A stretch of DNA of 64,000 bases from Lytechinus variegatus (lineage: Eukaryota; Echinodermata; Echinoidea; Temnopleuroida; Toxopneustidae): contig NC_054741.1 of NCBI RefSeq assembly GCF_018143015.1, forward strand, positions 63,276,697-63,340,696, read 5' to 3'. The translations under genes and the position numbers were made by a program. A model generated the notes under the pieces. The model saw nothing but the letters and a program-made list of their open reading frames with translations, made no database searches and had not been told where the DNA came from. Within the stretch, counting starts at the first letter, position 1. Each line of letters opens with the position of its first letter. Below, piece by piece: positions 46,542 to 60,900 of this stretch.

Positions 46542-49500
46542 ACAGCCAAGGTGGAGTACTGAGGCAGCTTTATCATGAACATGCAGGTCTCGACGCGGAT
46601 GAATCGCTGATCAGGTGAGCCTGTAAACGTGCAGAAAGAGAGCAGAGGAGAGGAGAGCGGGAGAAAGAAAGGGAGAGATGGATGTGGAGGGAGTAAGAAG
46701 GGAAGATAAGGAAAGAGAGACAGAGAGAGCACAAGATAGGAAGAGCAAAACAGAAAGAAAAATAAAGGGATAGATCAAGGGGAGAGAGGGCATGTGGGAG
46801 GGGGTCAGAAAATTGAAAAAAGAGAGGGGAGAAAAATGGTGGAATAACTTAGAAAAATGTGGACTATAGTTATCACAATGACCATAAATCGATGCTTAGC
46901 TATTTTCCTTGCTTATTCTCGCTTTTTTTTTTTTTTACTTTACATCGCATTACATTTTTTTGCCATTTTGCAACGTGCTACATGACAAGAGGAGATAGCA
47001 AAACTGTTTTCCCAAAAGAAAATAACACTGTACAAACAGGGAAATAAACCTGCACTTCAAAAATTTGTTTTATGTGAATGAAAATTATGTAGACAGAACA
47101 TGTGCAATTTGAGTAGAACATTTGAACTGGTAAATCAAGGTGATACATTATATAACTTTTTTATTGGAATAAACATACACTGTATCTAAGCTTCTGTAAA
47201 GCTTAGCCATAGAAGCATAGGATTACAATTCAAATCTTACACTCTCTGTTGAGTAAAACAATCATTCAAATTGTAGATTTTTGCCCTTGTTTTTATGATA
47301 GCCTTGGAAAAATGACAATTGCATATCCATAAACTCTGAATTTGAATTCTTTATTTTGGCTGTAGATTTCAGGACAAATTACAATGAAAGACTTACCACT
47401 GGGTCCATCGGGTGGGGCTATCTTCATGGGGTAGGGTGGAACATGGGCGGCCTCGTTGCCCCCCTGTCTGCAGGGACAGGTGCTGGGGATCCGCTCCTGG
47501 TTGCAAGCGAACTTGATGAAGCGACTGAGTTCTTCCTGGGAGAAACTATCCAAGGCTTGCCAGAAGAACTCAATGTGGGTGTCTGTTTCCACCAGACCAA
47601 CCTGGTACATTGTATGTGCCTATGATCCAATCAATAAACAAACATAGGTATCGATGGGGAGAACTGGGGTCCATTTCATAGTGGATATCAAACTTCGACA
47701 TTATGACGACTACCATGGCACAGCAGCCAATCAAAATCTAGGTTTCCATCGTTTTTACCATGATGGCAAAGTTACAATTGATAGTCTTTCTGAAACAGGT
47801 CCTGAGCCCATGGCTGTTGACTCAGTCGGTAACGCGTCTGCCCGTCGAACCAAAGATCGTGGGTTCGAGTCCACCCCGGGCGGATGACTGAAGCCAGTGC
47901 ATTGTGTGTAAACGTCTCTCCCATGTTTCATAGATGCAGGCTATGTTACAATGGAAAACACTCCGTCCCTCGGATAGGACGTTAAATGGAGGCCCCGTGT
48001 AGAGGAGAGTCACCACCTTTGCACGTTAAGAACCCACTGCACTATTCGTATAAGAGTAGGGGGAAACCCCGGTGTAGTGGTCCACCTGCATTCCCCCCAA
48101 TCAGTTATATCGGGAGGAGAGACCTGCGGGTCATAGTGATTCAGTTCGCTTTTCGCCTCCCAGGCACAGGTGACGCCAAACAAATAATAATAATAATAAT
48201 GATTCAGAGAAATAAAAATAAAATAAAAGAGAAATAAGCACCAGAGTGGTCAGAACTGATCAGGGGACATGCCGTAATCACCAATGATGTAACAGATTCA
48301 AACATGCTTGTCTTGAAGGTACATGTATATACAGATTCATAATCCATGGCATAAGGTAGCATTTGTAGGAAGAATTTATCCATTGAAATACTTATTCTCT
48401 CTTGGAAGAAAAGCCCCAACAATTGCGTGATCATTTACTGCACCTATTCTTTCATAATCAACGGCATGAAAAAGACTAGCTAGGGAGGATTTGGTAATTA
48501 CAATGTATCATTTTCTGAAACGCAATAGTATTAATCTTTGTTAAAGATTCTTTTAAAGGGGGGGGGGGTAGCTGCACATATAACAGTGCATTAACCAGAT
48601 TGCCTATTGGCATCATTGCTATGAATTCATATGGTTCACAAGCAAAGGACAAACTGCTTGAGGATGCATGCAGAGAACAGTACTCACCTTCAGCATGGCC
48701 AGGTCCACGTGCGGTCTTCCACACATCCTAAGCTCCATGTCCACTGGGTTCATGATGGTGAGCAAACGATGAGGAACGATGGATGCCAGACCACAGCGGA
48801 TAGCCAACATCCTCTCAGGACAAGCCAATTCCCTTAGGCGAAGATCTCTAACTGCTGCTATGTACTCTTGACGATTGCCCCACCTGTTAAGAAGAGATGG
48901 TTGAATTTGTGTTTAATGCACGTAACACGAGATGCAATAAACTAGAGGAAGCTAGTGGTATCCATGCTCTCAAGAAAATCCTCTTTTTTCATAGTTTCAA
49001 CTATTTCTTTTTCCAAACTATTTCTTTTTTCCAAAATATCAATGAATGATTTACAAATATCCATTGCAGAGATGGCTCTTTTTCAGAGTACAAGAATCAA
49101 GGTACAAAAAAAAGTGAGCCCTCACCTGACGGGAATCTCATGACCATTGGGGCAGAGTTCCACCAGATCACCCATCATGTTAGGATACTCAAAATGAAGG
49201 TTCATTCCGGCACACGATGCACCGGGACTGGAGAGGGCATCCTGATCAGGATGAAGATAGGCAGCTACGATGTCTGAACACACTGCTGAAAACTCCTCCT
49301 CGTTCTGTGCCTGTAACAAAAGGAAAGGCATTGTTTTGCTTTTCAAGCTCTTACTCCTAATGCTCCCCAGGATTTGCATCCGGGACACCACTAAGTAGAA
49401 TCTTGGAGAGGGGGGGGGGAAGTTTCATTGATTGTTTTCAAGGTAGTGTCTTGATTTTGGATTTTAATGAGCTAAATAGCACAGATGTCTGTTACTATCA

Positions 49501-51973
49501 TAGTCACTGTCCGATAGAACAGTATTTGTCGGATGAAAATTCCCACAAGTGTTTTCATGAAACAGTGTCAAGGACCCAATGAGACAAAGGTTGGTGGCGA
49601 ACTGGCAATTTCAAACCACCATTTTGATTGGTTACTGATCGAAATAATTGTCTATATAGATAATGTCTTGCCGATTAGGAATAACATTCACTTTCATCCC
49701 ATGCAATCTTACTAATATTTTATAGTCATGAATCAATATAAGATGGACAAGAAATGGAAAACTATCTACATAAAGTCACAATAATTGTAATTATCAAGCA
49801 TATCTCTAATACATGAATGTTACACCCAAATATGTAAAATACTATGTACATGTACAAGCATACCATTTTTGAATTCATGTTTTTTATATGAAAATGACTT
49901 TATTTTATTAACTGCTTAAACAACACTAGGTAAGTCCCCTTTAAAAAACATTTTTGTCAATATACATGAATGACTTAATTCTTCAGAAGATTTCCACACG
50001 ATTCATTCAAATATTTAAAAAGGGGCCCCCTTTCATTAACAGTTACAACTACATGTATGCTAAATTTGCCATTTTGACAACTACCATGGTAAAAGGGTCA
50101 GCATTTAATCACAATCAAGGATTCTCTGTAGTTTCACAAGAATATAAAGTTACAATAATGCAAGGTCTTCATAAAATGGGCCCCTGATTTGATCAACTAA
50201 CCTGGTCCATCCTCTGAAGGAATTTGTGAGTTGCACTATCAGCCTGAGCAAGGTCCTGGTCTGGATCTAGTGGTTCTTGAACCAGGCACTTCCAGAAGCT
50301 AGGTAGTAGGTCCAGGGCCAACGGTATGTCAGCCCTCATGGCTATTCCAAGGAGCTGGTCATATTGTTGAGGGAGAGAAGAAAGTATATGTAAAAATCTA
50401 TTACAAAACATAATTGTACATGTTGCATACAGGTCTGCTCAAAAGCATGAGAGGGAACTCCATCAGAGAGGGAAGTCAGAATAGCGGATAACCAATACCT
50501 AGAAGACAAATAGGAGAGTTGTCCGCTACCACTTTTCACAATTTATTCAGCACACTGGCCATCCGAGAGTAAGAGATCTGACTCAATCACTCATAACTAT
50601 CTTATTCTTCATCCGATTGTAATTCTTCAAGTCTTTTTCAAAAAAATTTATGACAAAAAATATAATAAAAAGGTCCATTAAAAAGGATTGCTCTTCAGGA
50701 GCTATAAAATCATTTTTCAAATTTTTAATCAAAATAATAGTTGTTTTTTCATGAGGACGTATGAAATATGCATTCTACAGTGTATGTAATATTTTGATTA
50801 TTGCTCCAAGGTGTAAAAGGTGCTTTAGAGAAAAATCAGGTACAGTATTTGAAACGTCCATTCATGAGGCCACCATGCCCGGTCAGTGATTTACCTGTCC
50901 AAAGAAGATTAGCATCCTTTCTTCCGGGTAGGTCATGGGATCCGGTCGAAGTATATAGCGCCCTCTATATTTGTCCTGCGCACAGCCACTAAGACATGGC
51001 ATGAGGAGACGTAACCTGTCGCTGTGAAGCTCCTGCGTTACCTCTCCCAAGAAGTGACGGAAAGAGCCACCTGGAATAGAAATCAAAGAAAGAGGGTGAA
51101 TAACAGGGATTTGATTTGTCATCGACCATCTAAAGCAAACGATGGAAATAAATCGTGAAGAAAAATGGTATGAAAATTACAGAACAATCTTTTCCAAGAA
51201 ATTTGATCACTTACATATTTTGATAGATTTAAATCTGTGTTACAGACCAATGGTTTAACCCTAAAACCGTCAACATTTTCCGCGACCATACCACTACGTG
51301 AAATTTTTCGACCGCCCCACTCGCATACTTTTTACTTCGAAAATTTTTAATGCCCTGGTATGCCATGAAAATTACGCGACATTATGTAAGTGCATGTCAG
51401 ACCAAACATTGCTCCAAACGTGATTTTGTGTACAAAGTCAATATAAATTGAGTTTTCTCATCTTATTCAAAAAGATATTATTCTTACTTTCATCAGCTGA
51501 AATTTCCTTTCCACATGTGGATGTATAGAAACTATTATATACATGTTAGTATTAGGCAATTCCAAGAACATGTACATACATGTATATTATAATTTTGAAT
51601 GAAATAGATGAAATCATAACATTGTTCACTATAGAACCCAGTATTTTCACATAAGAGTTTACCTGAATTATGAGGACAATTACATGTGAAAAAAATTAAC
51701 CTTATAATATATATGTGCTCCAAAACCCCATGAACAGAATTGGGGTGGGGGTATAGGATCTCTCAGAAACTACAAATGTGGATTTAACTCCTTTAGAAAT
51801 AAACTCATATATAATCTTACTTGTTCCATGGACTTCCTCTCCAACTAGTTTGACATTGAAGGCATACGTAGGGTCACCCCCGCTGGCTATCTTCACACAC
51901 AGCTGAGAGGAGTAGACATTGGCAAGGGCCGAAGCAGCTTGGCAGAAAGTGGGTGACTTATCTTTGGTTGATG
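46484..51973 (-). CDS. HECTD4: HECT catalytic domain exons of the HECTD4-like gene
   Basis: Seven exons (51973 to 46484) give a continuous HECT domain. N-lobe (E2-binding side): GSFRHFLGEVTQELHSDRLR, then EERMLIFFGQLLGIAMRADI and LPSFWKCLV. The middle has EIPVRWGNRQEYIAAVRDLR and a VDMELRMCGRP stretch. C-lobe: YQVGLVETDTHIEFFWQALD, FSQEELSRFIKFACNQERIP, then RVETCMFMIKLPQYS. The catalytic Cys is the one in ETCMF, codon 46583-46585, 33 residues from the C-terminus. Length and spacing are normal for the family and nothing essential looks missing, so the ligase should be active. Confidence 0.93.
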
Positions 51974-54900
51974 CTGCAAACAAACAAATAATAAAAGATT
52001 GACCTTGAATCGTTTGATAGATTTCACAAGTTTACAAACTTTGCTAACAGAATTACCATCCACAACACCTCCCCTGATCCATGCGAGCACTGCACTCCAT
52101 GCTGGCTGCTTCCGTCAACTCTGGTCAGCACTTTACATGAACAAAAGAAAGAGTGCCCATTCGATTCAGTTGATTGCATTTGAGTTCTGATCTCAAACTG
52201 AACATCCTGTGTGAGTTTCAGGTCACATGATCAAGGTCAAAGGTCATTTAAGGTCAATGAACTTTGGCCAATCTCAAACTTTATAAACATACACATATCT
52301 GTTCAAGTGCATTCGCAACCCATTTTTTCAATTGATTTTCAAATGATTTTCCTCTTATTTTTTTGATGGACCACGTCGTGCTTGAACATAATCCAGCAGT
52401 CTTTCCTGGGTTTTATCAAACATAGGTCGAAGACAAGTTTCCATAAGAGCGAACTATCTTAACTTCCTAGCAATTGATTCAAAGTGCTTTTTACATTAAC
52501 ATCCCATAAGCCATAGCAGTTTGCCCATCAATCGAGCTTGGAGTCTCTTGGTTGGAAGACTCCAAAGAAAAATGCGAAAGTGCATACATTGTTGGCAGAC
52601 AAGCAGAATCAAACGACCACGGCAAAAATTAATCTCTAAAGCACTTTAACAAAACATTGATTGAATGTATTTAAAAAACGCGATATAAAAGCAGTTTTAA
52701 ATCATTTATATCAGGACAGAATTAGGAAATTGCTTTGGCTGAAGCAGATAAAGCAGCTTACTTCCTATAACTTGCAGTGGATCTAGGGACACCTCAGGGG
52801 CTGCCGTGTCCACATTCCTCTGGGCTGTGGCATCCAGGAGGAGATTGAAGAAGCGTACTTTGGTATCGTAGAACAACCACTCACGAGTCCGGGAGAGCAG
52901 CGCGGCTGTGCTCTCCACAAGAGATTGTGAAGGTCGAAGGTCAACAAGAGGCAGGAAATGGTGCTCCAGGTTGGTGTTGAGGGATTGTAGGAAGGCATAA
53001 CGTAATCTGATGGTTGCTATGGGAATACCTGCATAATGTCAACAAAGAAAGATCAAACGTACCAGAGCTTATCATACTTTTCAAGATTGCAGTAATGGAA
53101 TAAGATGAGTTTGAATTATCCGCGTATTACAAGTACATATTTAGTAACTGCCGATTCTGAGAGTGAAGAAATATTAAAGGAAGGAAGGAAAATTAAAGGC
53201 AGGACATTTCTCACTTTCCCAATGAATATGAACCTCATAAAGTCATCATGTGATGAATAAATTGTTTAAAAGTCTACTCCCACCACTATTACAACTTCTG
53301 CTATTATTTCTAGCAGGTTTGAACTTTTCCATCCTTTTGCAATAACTGAAGATCTTCAATCTCCTCCAATTAAGATTGTTTGGATAGCTTACATACTGCT
53401 ACTATGAGTTATCCATCCTTACCTATCAGATTGGAGCTAATATGAATCTAGATGGTCTTAAAAAACCCCTATGAAATATCAAATATTTACAAACCAAACT
53501 TGCCATTAGGGACTGCATTATAAATAATCACAGGTATCTATATAGCACCATCTATCTAGGAATAAATTATTTCCAAGGCAGAACTATATATATAACAATA
53601 ATAATTATACTTGCTCAAATAGCACTTTACATAATAGCATAATTACCCTAGCAGAGCAGCTGTTACATGCTCTGTGTATATGATTATACTGCATTATATG
53701 ATTAACTCTAGCTCTGAAACAAAGAAATCAGAGAGAGTTGTAATTTCTTTACTACATCAAGAGTCAACCCCATGTACCTGTCAGGCAGCTATACTCAGGT
53801 CTGGCTAGGTCAGCCTCAGAAAAGATCAACTCATGGGGATGTAGTCTAGCCGGCGTGATGGCGAGCTTGAGGCATAGCTCATTGGTGTACTGGACTAAGG
53901 CCTGGTCCTGATGATTGGTCCAGGAGTGCTGAGAAGCGAGAGCTTTGTTTGGGTCCTCATATCTGGTCCTAAATGGATAAAGGCATGGGATGAATCAATA
54001 ACACTAAACCACTCAATCTTAAATATCATTATCATACAATCACGTTATTAATCATTCAAGGGGGTGTTGCAAGAAAATATTTGCGATCAATTGCAAATAT
54101 TCTGTTGAAATTTTACAGCCGATAGATCAACGTTAGCTGTAGCAAATCAGATTAAACTTCTTGTTTTAAGGAGCGGATTAGCAATAAATCACCAATTTGC
54201 AATTAACTGCAAGACATATGATTGATTTAGGGACCAAAAATAAACTTGCAATTGATCGCAGATTTCTTGCAACGCCCCATAAGAGGATTACTTACTATCC
54301 CTCTTTAAAAGAAAAGGAGTGAACTGACTGGCCGCAACAATGGTCCTTACACAAATGTTAGTCATAAGTAGAGAACAATCCGAGCAGATTCTAGATGATT
54401 CTGAATGATGGCATTGCTGGCTTTCCATCTTTAATATTGATTCAATCAATCAATCACAGCTCTCTATGAGACAAGGCCGAAACCACATTCCTGATCTCAA
54501 ATCAGTAACAGTCTCAACTTTTTGTGTCCTTGAAAAATTAGGGGATGAAATATATTTTAGCTAGGATAGATTCTAATATAATAAAGATCATTAACAGAAC
54601 TTTTACTAGACCAAAATATCTCACCTTTCAAAGTGAATGTCAAATCCTGTAGCAAGAAGACTGCGCCAGAGTGAGCACACATCTTCAGTAGCTCTGTCAA
54701 GTCCCATGCATAGCAATCCATGTAAGTTGAGTCCTTTCTTCAATACTTTCTTCTGACAGCTAGTCTCTTCCATCAAGGCTTTCTCCTTGCTACTCATGTC
54801 CTTGAGGCCAGACCGTTTGTCAACTACTTTCACCTTCCTTTCTGCTGCAAATGGAGGCCTACCATGGAAATAAAAGTTATAAAACATACAATAAATGAGA

Positions 54901-57900
54901 TTTGTACATTACTTAACTTTACATGAATCCCTCATGAAACATTCTAATTAACTTCTTGGAATGCGATGTGGTTTGTTTGTCCTTTAAATATGCCCTAGAA
55001 GTTTATATATTGCTAACAAAGTTTCTGTCATTTTCAGTTTTTATCTGACTGAGACCTGTGCCTGTTATGCAGCCCCTGTTTTATGGAACAAACTCCCAAA
55101 TTTCCTGAAAAGAATTGATTCAATGAACAAATTCAAAACAGCCCTTAAAACCTCCTTATTTAAATTGTACCTAACCTCAACAAAGTGGATTCACCAACAC
55201 ATCTTTTCCTCTCCTTTATTTTCTGAAGTTCATAGAGACATTTCATAAAAACTGACTGTTATCATCTTCCTAAAACGATGTATCCTTCCAACTACTTATC
55301 AAATCTCACCAATTCAATCCATTTGGTGTATATAATGTAGTTACATGTAATAAGTTTCTTGATAATACATGAATATAATTTTATTGCCAATTTGTTTTTG
55401 TTTTCAATTTTCCTCCACTGATTCTTTGCATTGCTGAGACATGAATACATGGGCAGTCATCCAAGCAAATAAATACCAGAGGGTGATTTCACGAAGCAGC
55501 TTCAGAATGATTCTCCACAACAAATTTGCTCTCGAAGCAAGAATTTAAGTTGCGTTTAACAGTCTTCAGTGAAGTTTGCAGACAATTTTTGCATCATTGT
55601 ATGCCCCTGAGTACTTACTTTCCCTTGGGTGATGTAAACTCTGGACTGTATCTCTCCTTAGACATGGTCTTGCTTGGTCGCTTCCCAGAGCCCTTACTGC
55701 CATCTTTACCAGGCTTGGTAACTGGATGACAGAGAAAACAAATGTTCAGTAAAAAAAAAAATCAAAATGAAACACCAATTCAATTTTTAAAACATCTGTG
55801 TATTTTCATTCTTAGCATTTACTGATAATAATGGCAATCCAATATGAATTGATGGATGTGCATATTTGAAAATAAAACTTTTGAACGTAGAGGCATACAT
55901 GTATGCATGCCTGAAATAGAGATGTAAATAAAAGTAAGGGAATATTGTAATAATAATTGATAGTGCTTTTGACAAAAGTTTCAAAGTACTGTCCCCTGAC
56001 TGTCCCATTTCTTACTTCAATATTACCATTTGCCATTCCATCATTATTTGAGAGAGAAAAATGTCCTGAAGATGACTGTTTGGGATGGTGGAATGAAAAG
56101 AAAAAGGATGATAAATGAAATTGAAGGCAAAGTAATGGAATTGAAAGGCGAATTTGTTAATTGTGTGCTTGCATGACTCAAAAATTCAATTCTACTGGCA
56201 TTGGGGAAACCACAGACATCATATTAATAAGGTTTGTACATGGTATGAAGAGAACAAGAAACTACAGCATGCCCAGAAAAATCAATTTACAATGAATCTT
56301 TTAGCACCTACATCATGTCTATTGCTAAGAACAATAGGTATTTAATCAAAGACCAACCTGTTTTCTTCTCTTTGATATCAGGTAGCAGCACTCCATACTT
56401 CTGGATGATGTCGCAGACAAACTCCTCTACAGTCATCTTGGATGGATGCATGGTGGTAAAGAATTCAAAGAGTAGGTTCCCTGGACAGGTTGATAGGATC
56501 TGTTCTTTGGAAAGGCATATCTCAGGTTGGGCTGCATCTGAGTCCTGGCTGGGTTTGGACTTGAAGTGAGAGCACCTGACGCAGCTGTTGAAGATGTCCT
56601 CTAGAGCTGCTGAAGACTGCTCACCTAAGGATAGTTGCTCAGAGGTCTCATGGGGCAGGAGCTTGTGTTTCAGGTACCCTACTAGAGCTTCCATTTCTGA
56701 TGGTTCCGTGAGGAGGGAAGGAGTGACTGTTGCAATAGTGAGTACATCCTCTCCAGTGACACTCATCATGGAGTCATTGTCAAATGGAAGGGAGTCTTCC
56801 AGGATCCTGCTATTCAAAAGGGCATGCTCTATGTCCTCAACTTTAGCTTTACTGCGTACTTCAATCACTGCATATCCCTGAACAAAGTTCTTTTTACTGC
56901 TGGGTTTGGGTTCACTGCTAGCTTCTGTGCTGGACGCTTCACACTGGTTGGTATCTTGGTCTACAGGAAGACTAGTCGGTGTGTCAGATTCGGTTGTCCT
57001 TTCAGGCTCCTGTTGTTCTGCAGCAGCAGATATCTCTTCTTGTGTTTGATCTGAAGCACCTTGTACAGGTGGATCAGATTCAGTCAACTCTGAGACCTGT
57101 GACTGTTCAGATTTAGGGTCTGCATCAATTGCGGTTGGTGGCTTCACCTCTTCCTGGATGGGGATCCATATTTCATCTTTGAAAAGGCCACCTGCTTGAT
57201 TACAAGCCTTGAGGATTGCCCTCCTTGCTGCTGGTTCCTCCATGTTCGGTGGTAATCCTGAGATCACCACCAACCTAGAATAGGCAGTCGGAGTTGTCAC
57301 ACTATGGTGTGCATCCCTGATGGCTGTTCTCATGGATGACTCCCCCTGTGGATCTTGACTATCGAGGTACCTTAGAATAACATTCAAGGTAGAAGCACGA
57401 TGAAACCACAGCATATCCTCTGGATTGTTTGCACCATTTGATGATGCTTCACCACTGTCACTTTCACTATTGTGAGGAGTCCTCTTTTGCTGTCCAGCTC
57501 TCTTCATTTTAGGCCGACGTTTGCGGGATGTGACCTGAGGGCTGGACCTCACAAGCTGCTTGGGGCTCACCATGGAGGCTGGTCGTGGGGAGGGAAGAGT
57601 GACTGTTACCGAGATAGAAGAAGAACCTGTCTGAGGTGCTGAAGGAAACTGATCGATCTCTGACATAGCCAAGCAAAGTTCCATGAGGGCTTGGAAATAA
57701 GATGTGTGTTGTCCTGGTGCCACTGAGCCACTGCCAATCACTGCTAGAAGTGCTTCCTCATCAAACAGCTTTCCAAGCTCAGAGCGGAACCTTCTCAACT
57801 CTGCCAACACTGACAGTGGAACCATTGTGATAGGAGAGGCACTTGCTCCATCCTCATCGTCTACTTTGCGGATAAGCCTTAAGACCTGAGCCATAACAAG

Positions 57901-60900
57901 AAACAAGTGCTCCTTGATCACAGCCGGCACTGCTGCCCAACCAACATATCCGCTTAGTAACTCCAGTACTCTGATATAAACAATGGTGGAAATCTTCCTT
58001 GGCTTCTTCAGAATCCCTTCCCGCTCACCAACACTCTCTGCCACAGGTCGCAACGTCACACTGGCATGCCGATCGACTCGCTGTTCGCCCATCTCCTGTC
58101 GACACCCTATCAGTGACTCCACAAATGCCATGGCCAGCGGGAACTCTGCAGGCAGTCCATGGATGGTCATGACATAGTTTGGAGCTGGAGACACACCTGC
58201 TTTGACATGTATCTTGTTACAGGGTAGCACCACAGAAGGATAAGGATCGACGATGTGGGAAGAGGGAGCTGCCAATCCTCCGGAATTGTTAAGAGTAACA
58301 TCGGCAGGGTAGCTCACCACCTCTAACGGTGCAACACTACCAGATTTCTTGACTCTCTGTCCCATGCCATAGCAGCTGACCCTTGCCCAAGGGGCCTGGT
58401 AAAGAGATGACCTAGTCATTGAAACAACAACATGGGGAACATGAGTTTACTCCATTCATAATCTTTTGTCAGCATATACATTTGTGTATTGTAACATTAT
58501 GTATTATGTATTCATATCTAATCAGCTCAGTTCAATGAATTCTGTGTTGGGTAACTTCAATTTGCTGTATTTATATTTGACTTGAAATTCACACCAACAA
58601 ATCAAATCTAAGAGTGCAGGATATGAACATTAAGTTATGAAGTTTCATTAAAATTACTCAGGTCTTAAATTAGGTTTACAAGTTCTTCCATATTGACAGC
58701 CATACACAGCTTGACATAACTTCAAAGTCCAGGGTTCAAGAGTTCCCATACCCTGTACAGAGACATTTAGGCAAGTTTTACAGCAAATTACATCATAAAG
58801 ACTTAACAAGCCAAATACACATTTTGTTTGATCAATATTGGTAGATAGAATCAATTCTCTTGATTATTCAAATTCAAGATCATTTTGCTCTCATTATGAA
58901 ACAATATTCAAATGCAGGTAGTATAAGGATCATCTTAAGATTATCTAAGGATGACTTACTCTCTATGGGATGACGGGATATCTCTCTTACAGCTGACCAC
59001 CAAACCCACAGCATTCTTGAAGAAATAATTATTGTTGATCTTTTCACCAATCTTAATTGATTCTACATCAAAGGCTGAACAGGGGTCCTGTAAAAAAATC
59101 CATAGGAGATGATATTAACAATCGATCAATCAATTCTGAGGAAAATCTAATTACATTATGATTGTTGTAAAATGAAAATCGGCCATCTATTGCAGATTTG
59201 AAATGAATGTTAAAACTTATACCTGGGCCCCATCTTACAAAGAGTTACGATTGATCAAATAAACCACAACTATGAAAGCCAGCAACATCATTTTCTAAAA
59301 AGCATGTTAGTACCACATAGTTTTAAGATATGATGTATACCTGTATTCATAAATTCATAGTTTCTTGACAATTCAGTGTGATCTCTGTTTACACAGGTCA
59401 TTGCGCAAATTTTCTGTGAGAAAAATTATGACAAGTGATGGATTTCCATGTAGATGAGGTTGATCGGATCAATCATAACTGTTTGTAAGACAGGGCCCAG
59501 ATATAATGATTTTGAAGATTAAAGGTGACGTGTCATTGATTGCAAGCTTCTTGCCACATTCCTATATTTTTGCATGAAAAAAAAAATGATTACATGTAGG
59601 TCTATGATACAATGTACTATATTCACTATGCAATGGCATTTTTTTTATTGATATTTGCATTCATAAATAATTCAAACGCTAAATTGTGGTCATGGGCAAT
59701 CATATACAAGTATCCTTACTGTCACTAGAAAATCAGTGGAAATCATCTTTATCAAAATGATTTATTTGCATTTTATTCAGGAATTCAGTTGTCAACCGGT
59801 AAAGCTAATAAATGCAGAGGAGAAAGTAGCAAAAATTGGCATTTAAAACAACTAAGAATAACATACTTGGAAGATTCCACAAATCTGATTGGTCAGCTCC
59901 AAGAGATGTCTCTCTCCTTGTTGCGCTGCTGTTGCTATGGAGATAGCAAGCTCCTTCTTGAGGAACGGCAGCTCTTCCGCCCCATAGAAAATGGCTGTGA
60001 GACTCCTTGTGATGATCGGTGCCAAGCTGTGGCCAACGCCGCACGACGTCAGCAAGGAGGGTTCATGGAGTTGCCCATTCTGCTGAGATGACGTCAGTAG
60101 CTGGTTGGACAAGAGTTGTAGGTGTGAGATGTGCTGTCTGGCGCCACCGTTGGCAGCGAGCGGAGAGGCAGAGGGGTGCTGCTCAGTCAGCGGGGGTGAA
60201 AGGGAACATGGTATTGCTTCAATGACCTCTGGGCTTTGACAGTGAGAGAGGAACTTGGTTAGAGCTGTCCGACAGTAGAGGCGAGCCAAGGATGATTCCA
60301 GTTGCAGAAGCTCTCTGTGTGTTAACAGAAATATAATGTACATGTAGCAAAGAATCAAATCAACTTAAAGTACATTAGCCTTAAAAAATGGTCAACCATT
60401 TTTACCCGATCATCAAACTGCTAAAAATATATATACAGTTGTATTTGCAATCAATGCAGATAAAACAAAATTTACGAAAATTAATTTGGGAATGCTAGTG
60501 CATGTATGATACTTTCAGGTTCCAAAATGACATTTTAAGGGTTTGGATTTATAACTTGAACATGTTTTTAGAACATTTTTTGGTATATTCAATGACTGAG
60601 TTTGCTTGGAATTAGTTTGAGACTGTAATATTAATCAAAAGTGAAATGAGGATAGTGTTTTATGAAGCACCTTGTCACTGACAAATTTGCTCTGAGCCAA
60701 TCAAATGCAAGCATTTCAATAGCTTATAACAATTGTCAGTGATTCATTCATTTGTGATTCCTACCTGTGCAGCTGTATGTTAGAGATGTCAATGGAGGTT
60801 GTCCCGGTCAATGAGCTGCTGACCCGTCGCATGCCTGATAGAGGGCGCTCTAACATGTCTAATGGATACCAGTATCTTACCAGAACTCCCTCACTTCTCA

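Noticed and set aside
47810-47890. tRNA gene
   Set aside because: A and B boxes are present but cloverleaf pairing is poor and a long SINE body with an AAT tail follows.
56308-58419. 703-aa frame as a single-exon gene
   Set aside because: Both ends match splice sites in phase with neighbouring exons; its first Met falls in the upstream intron.
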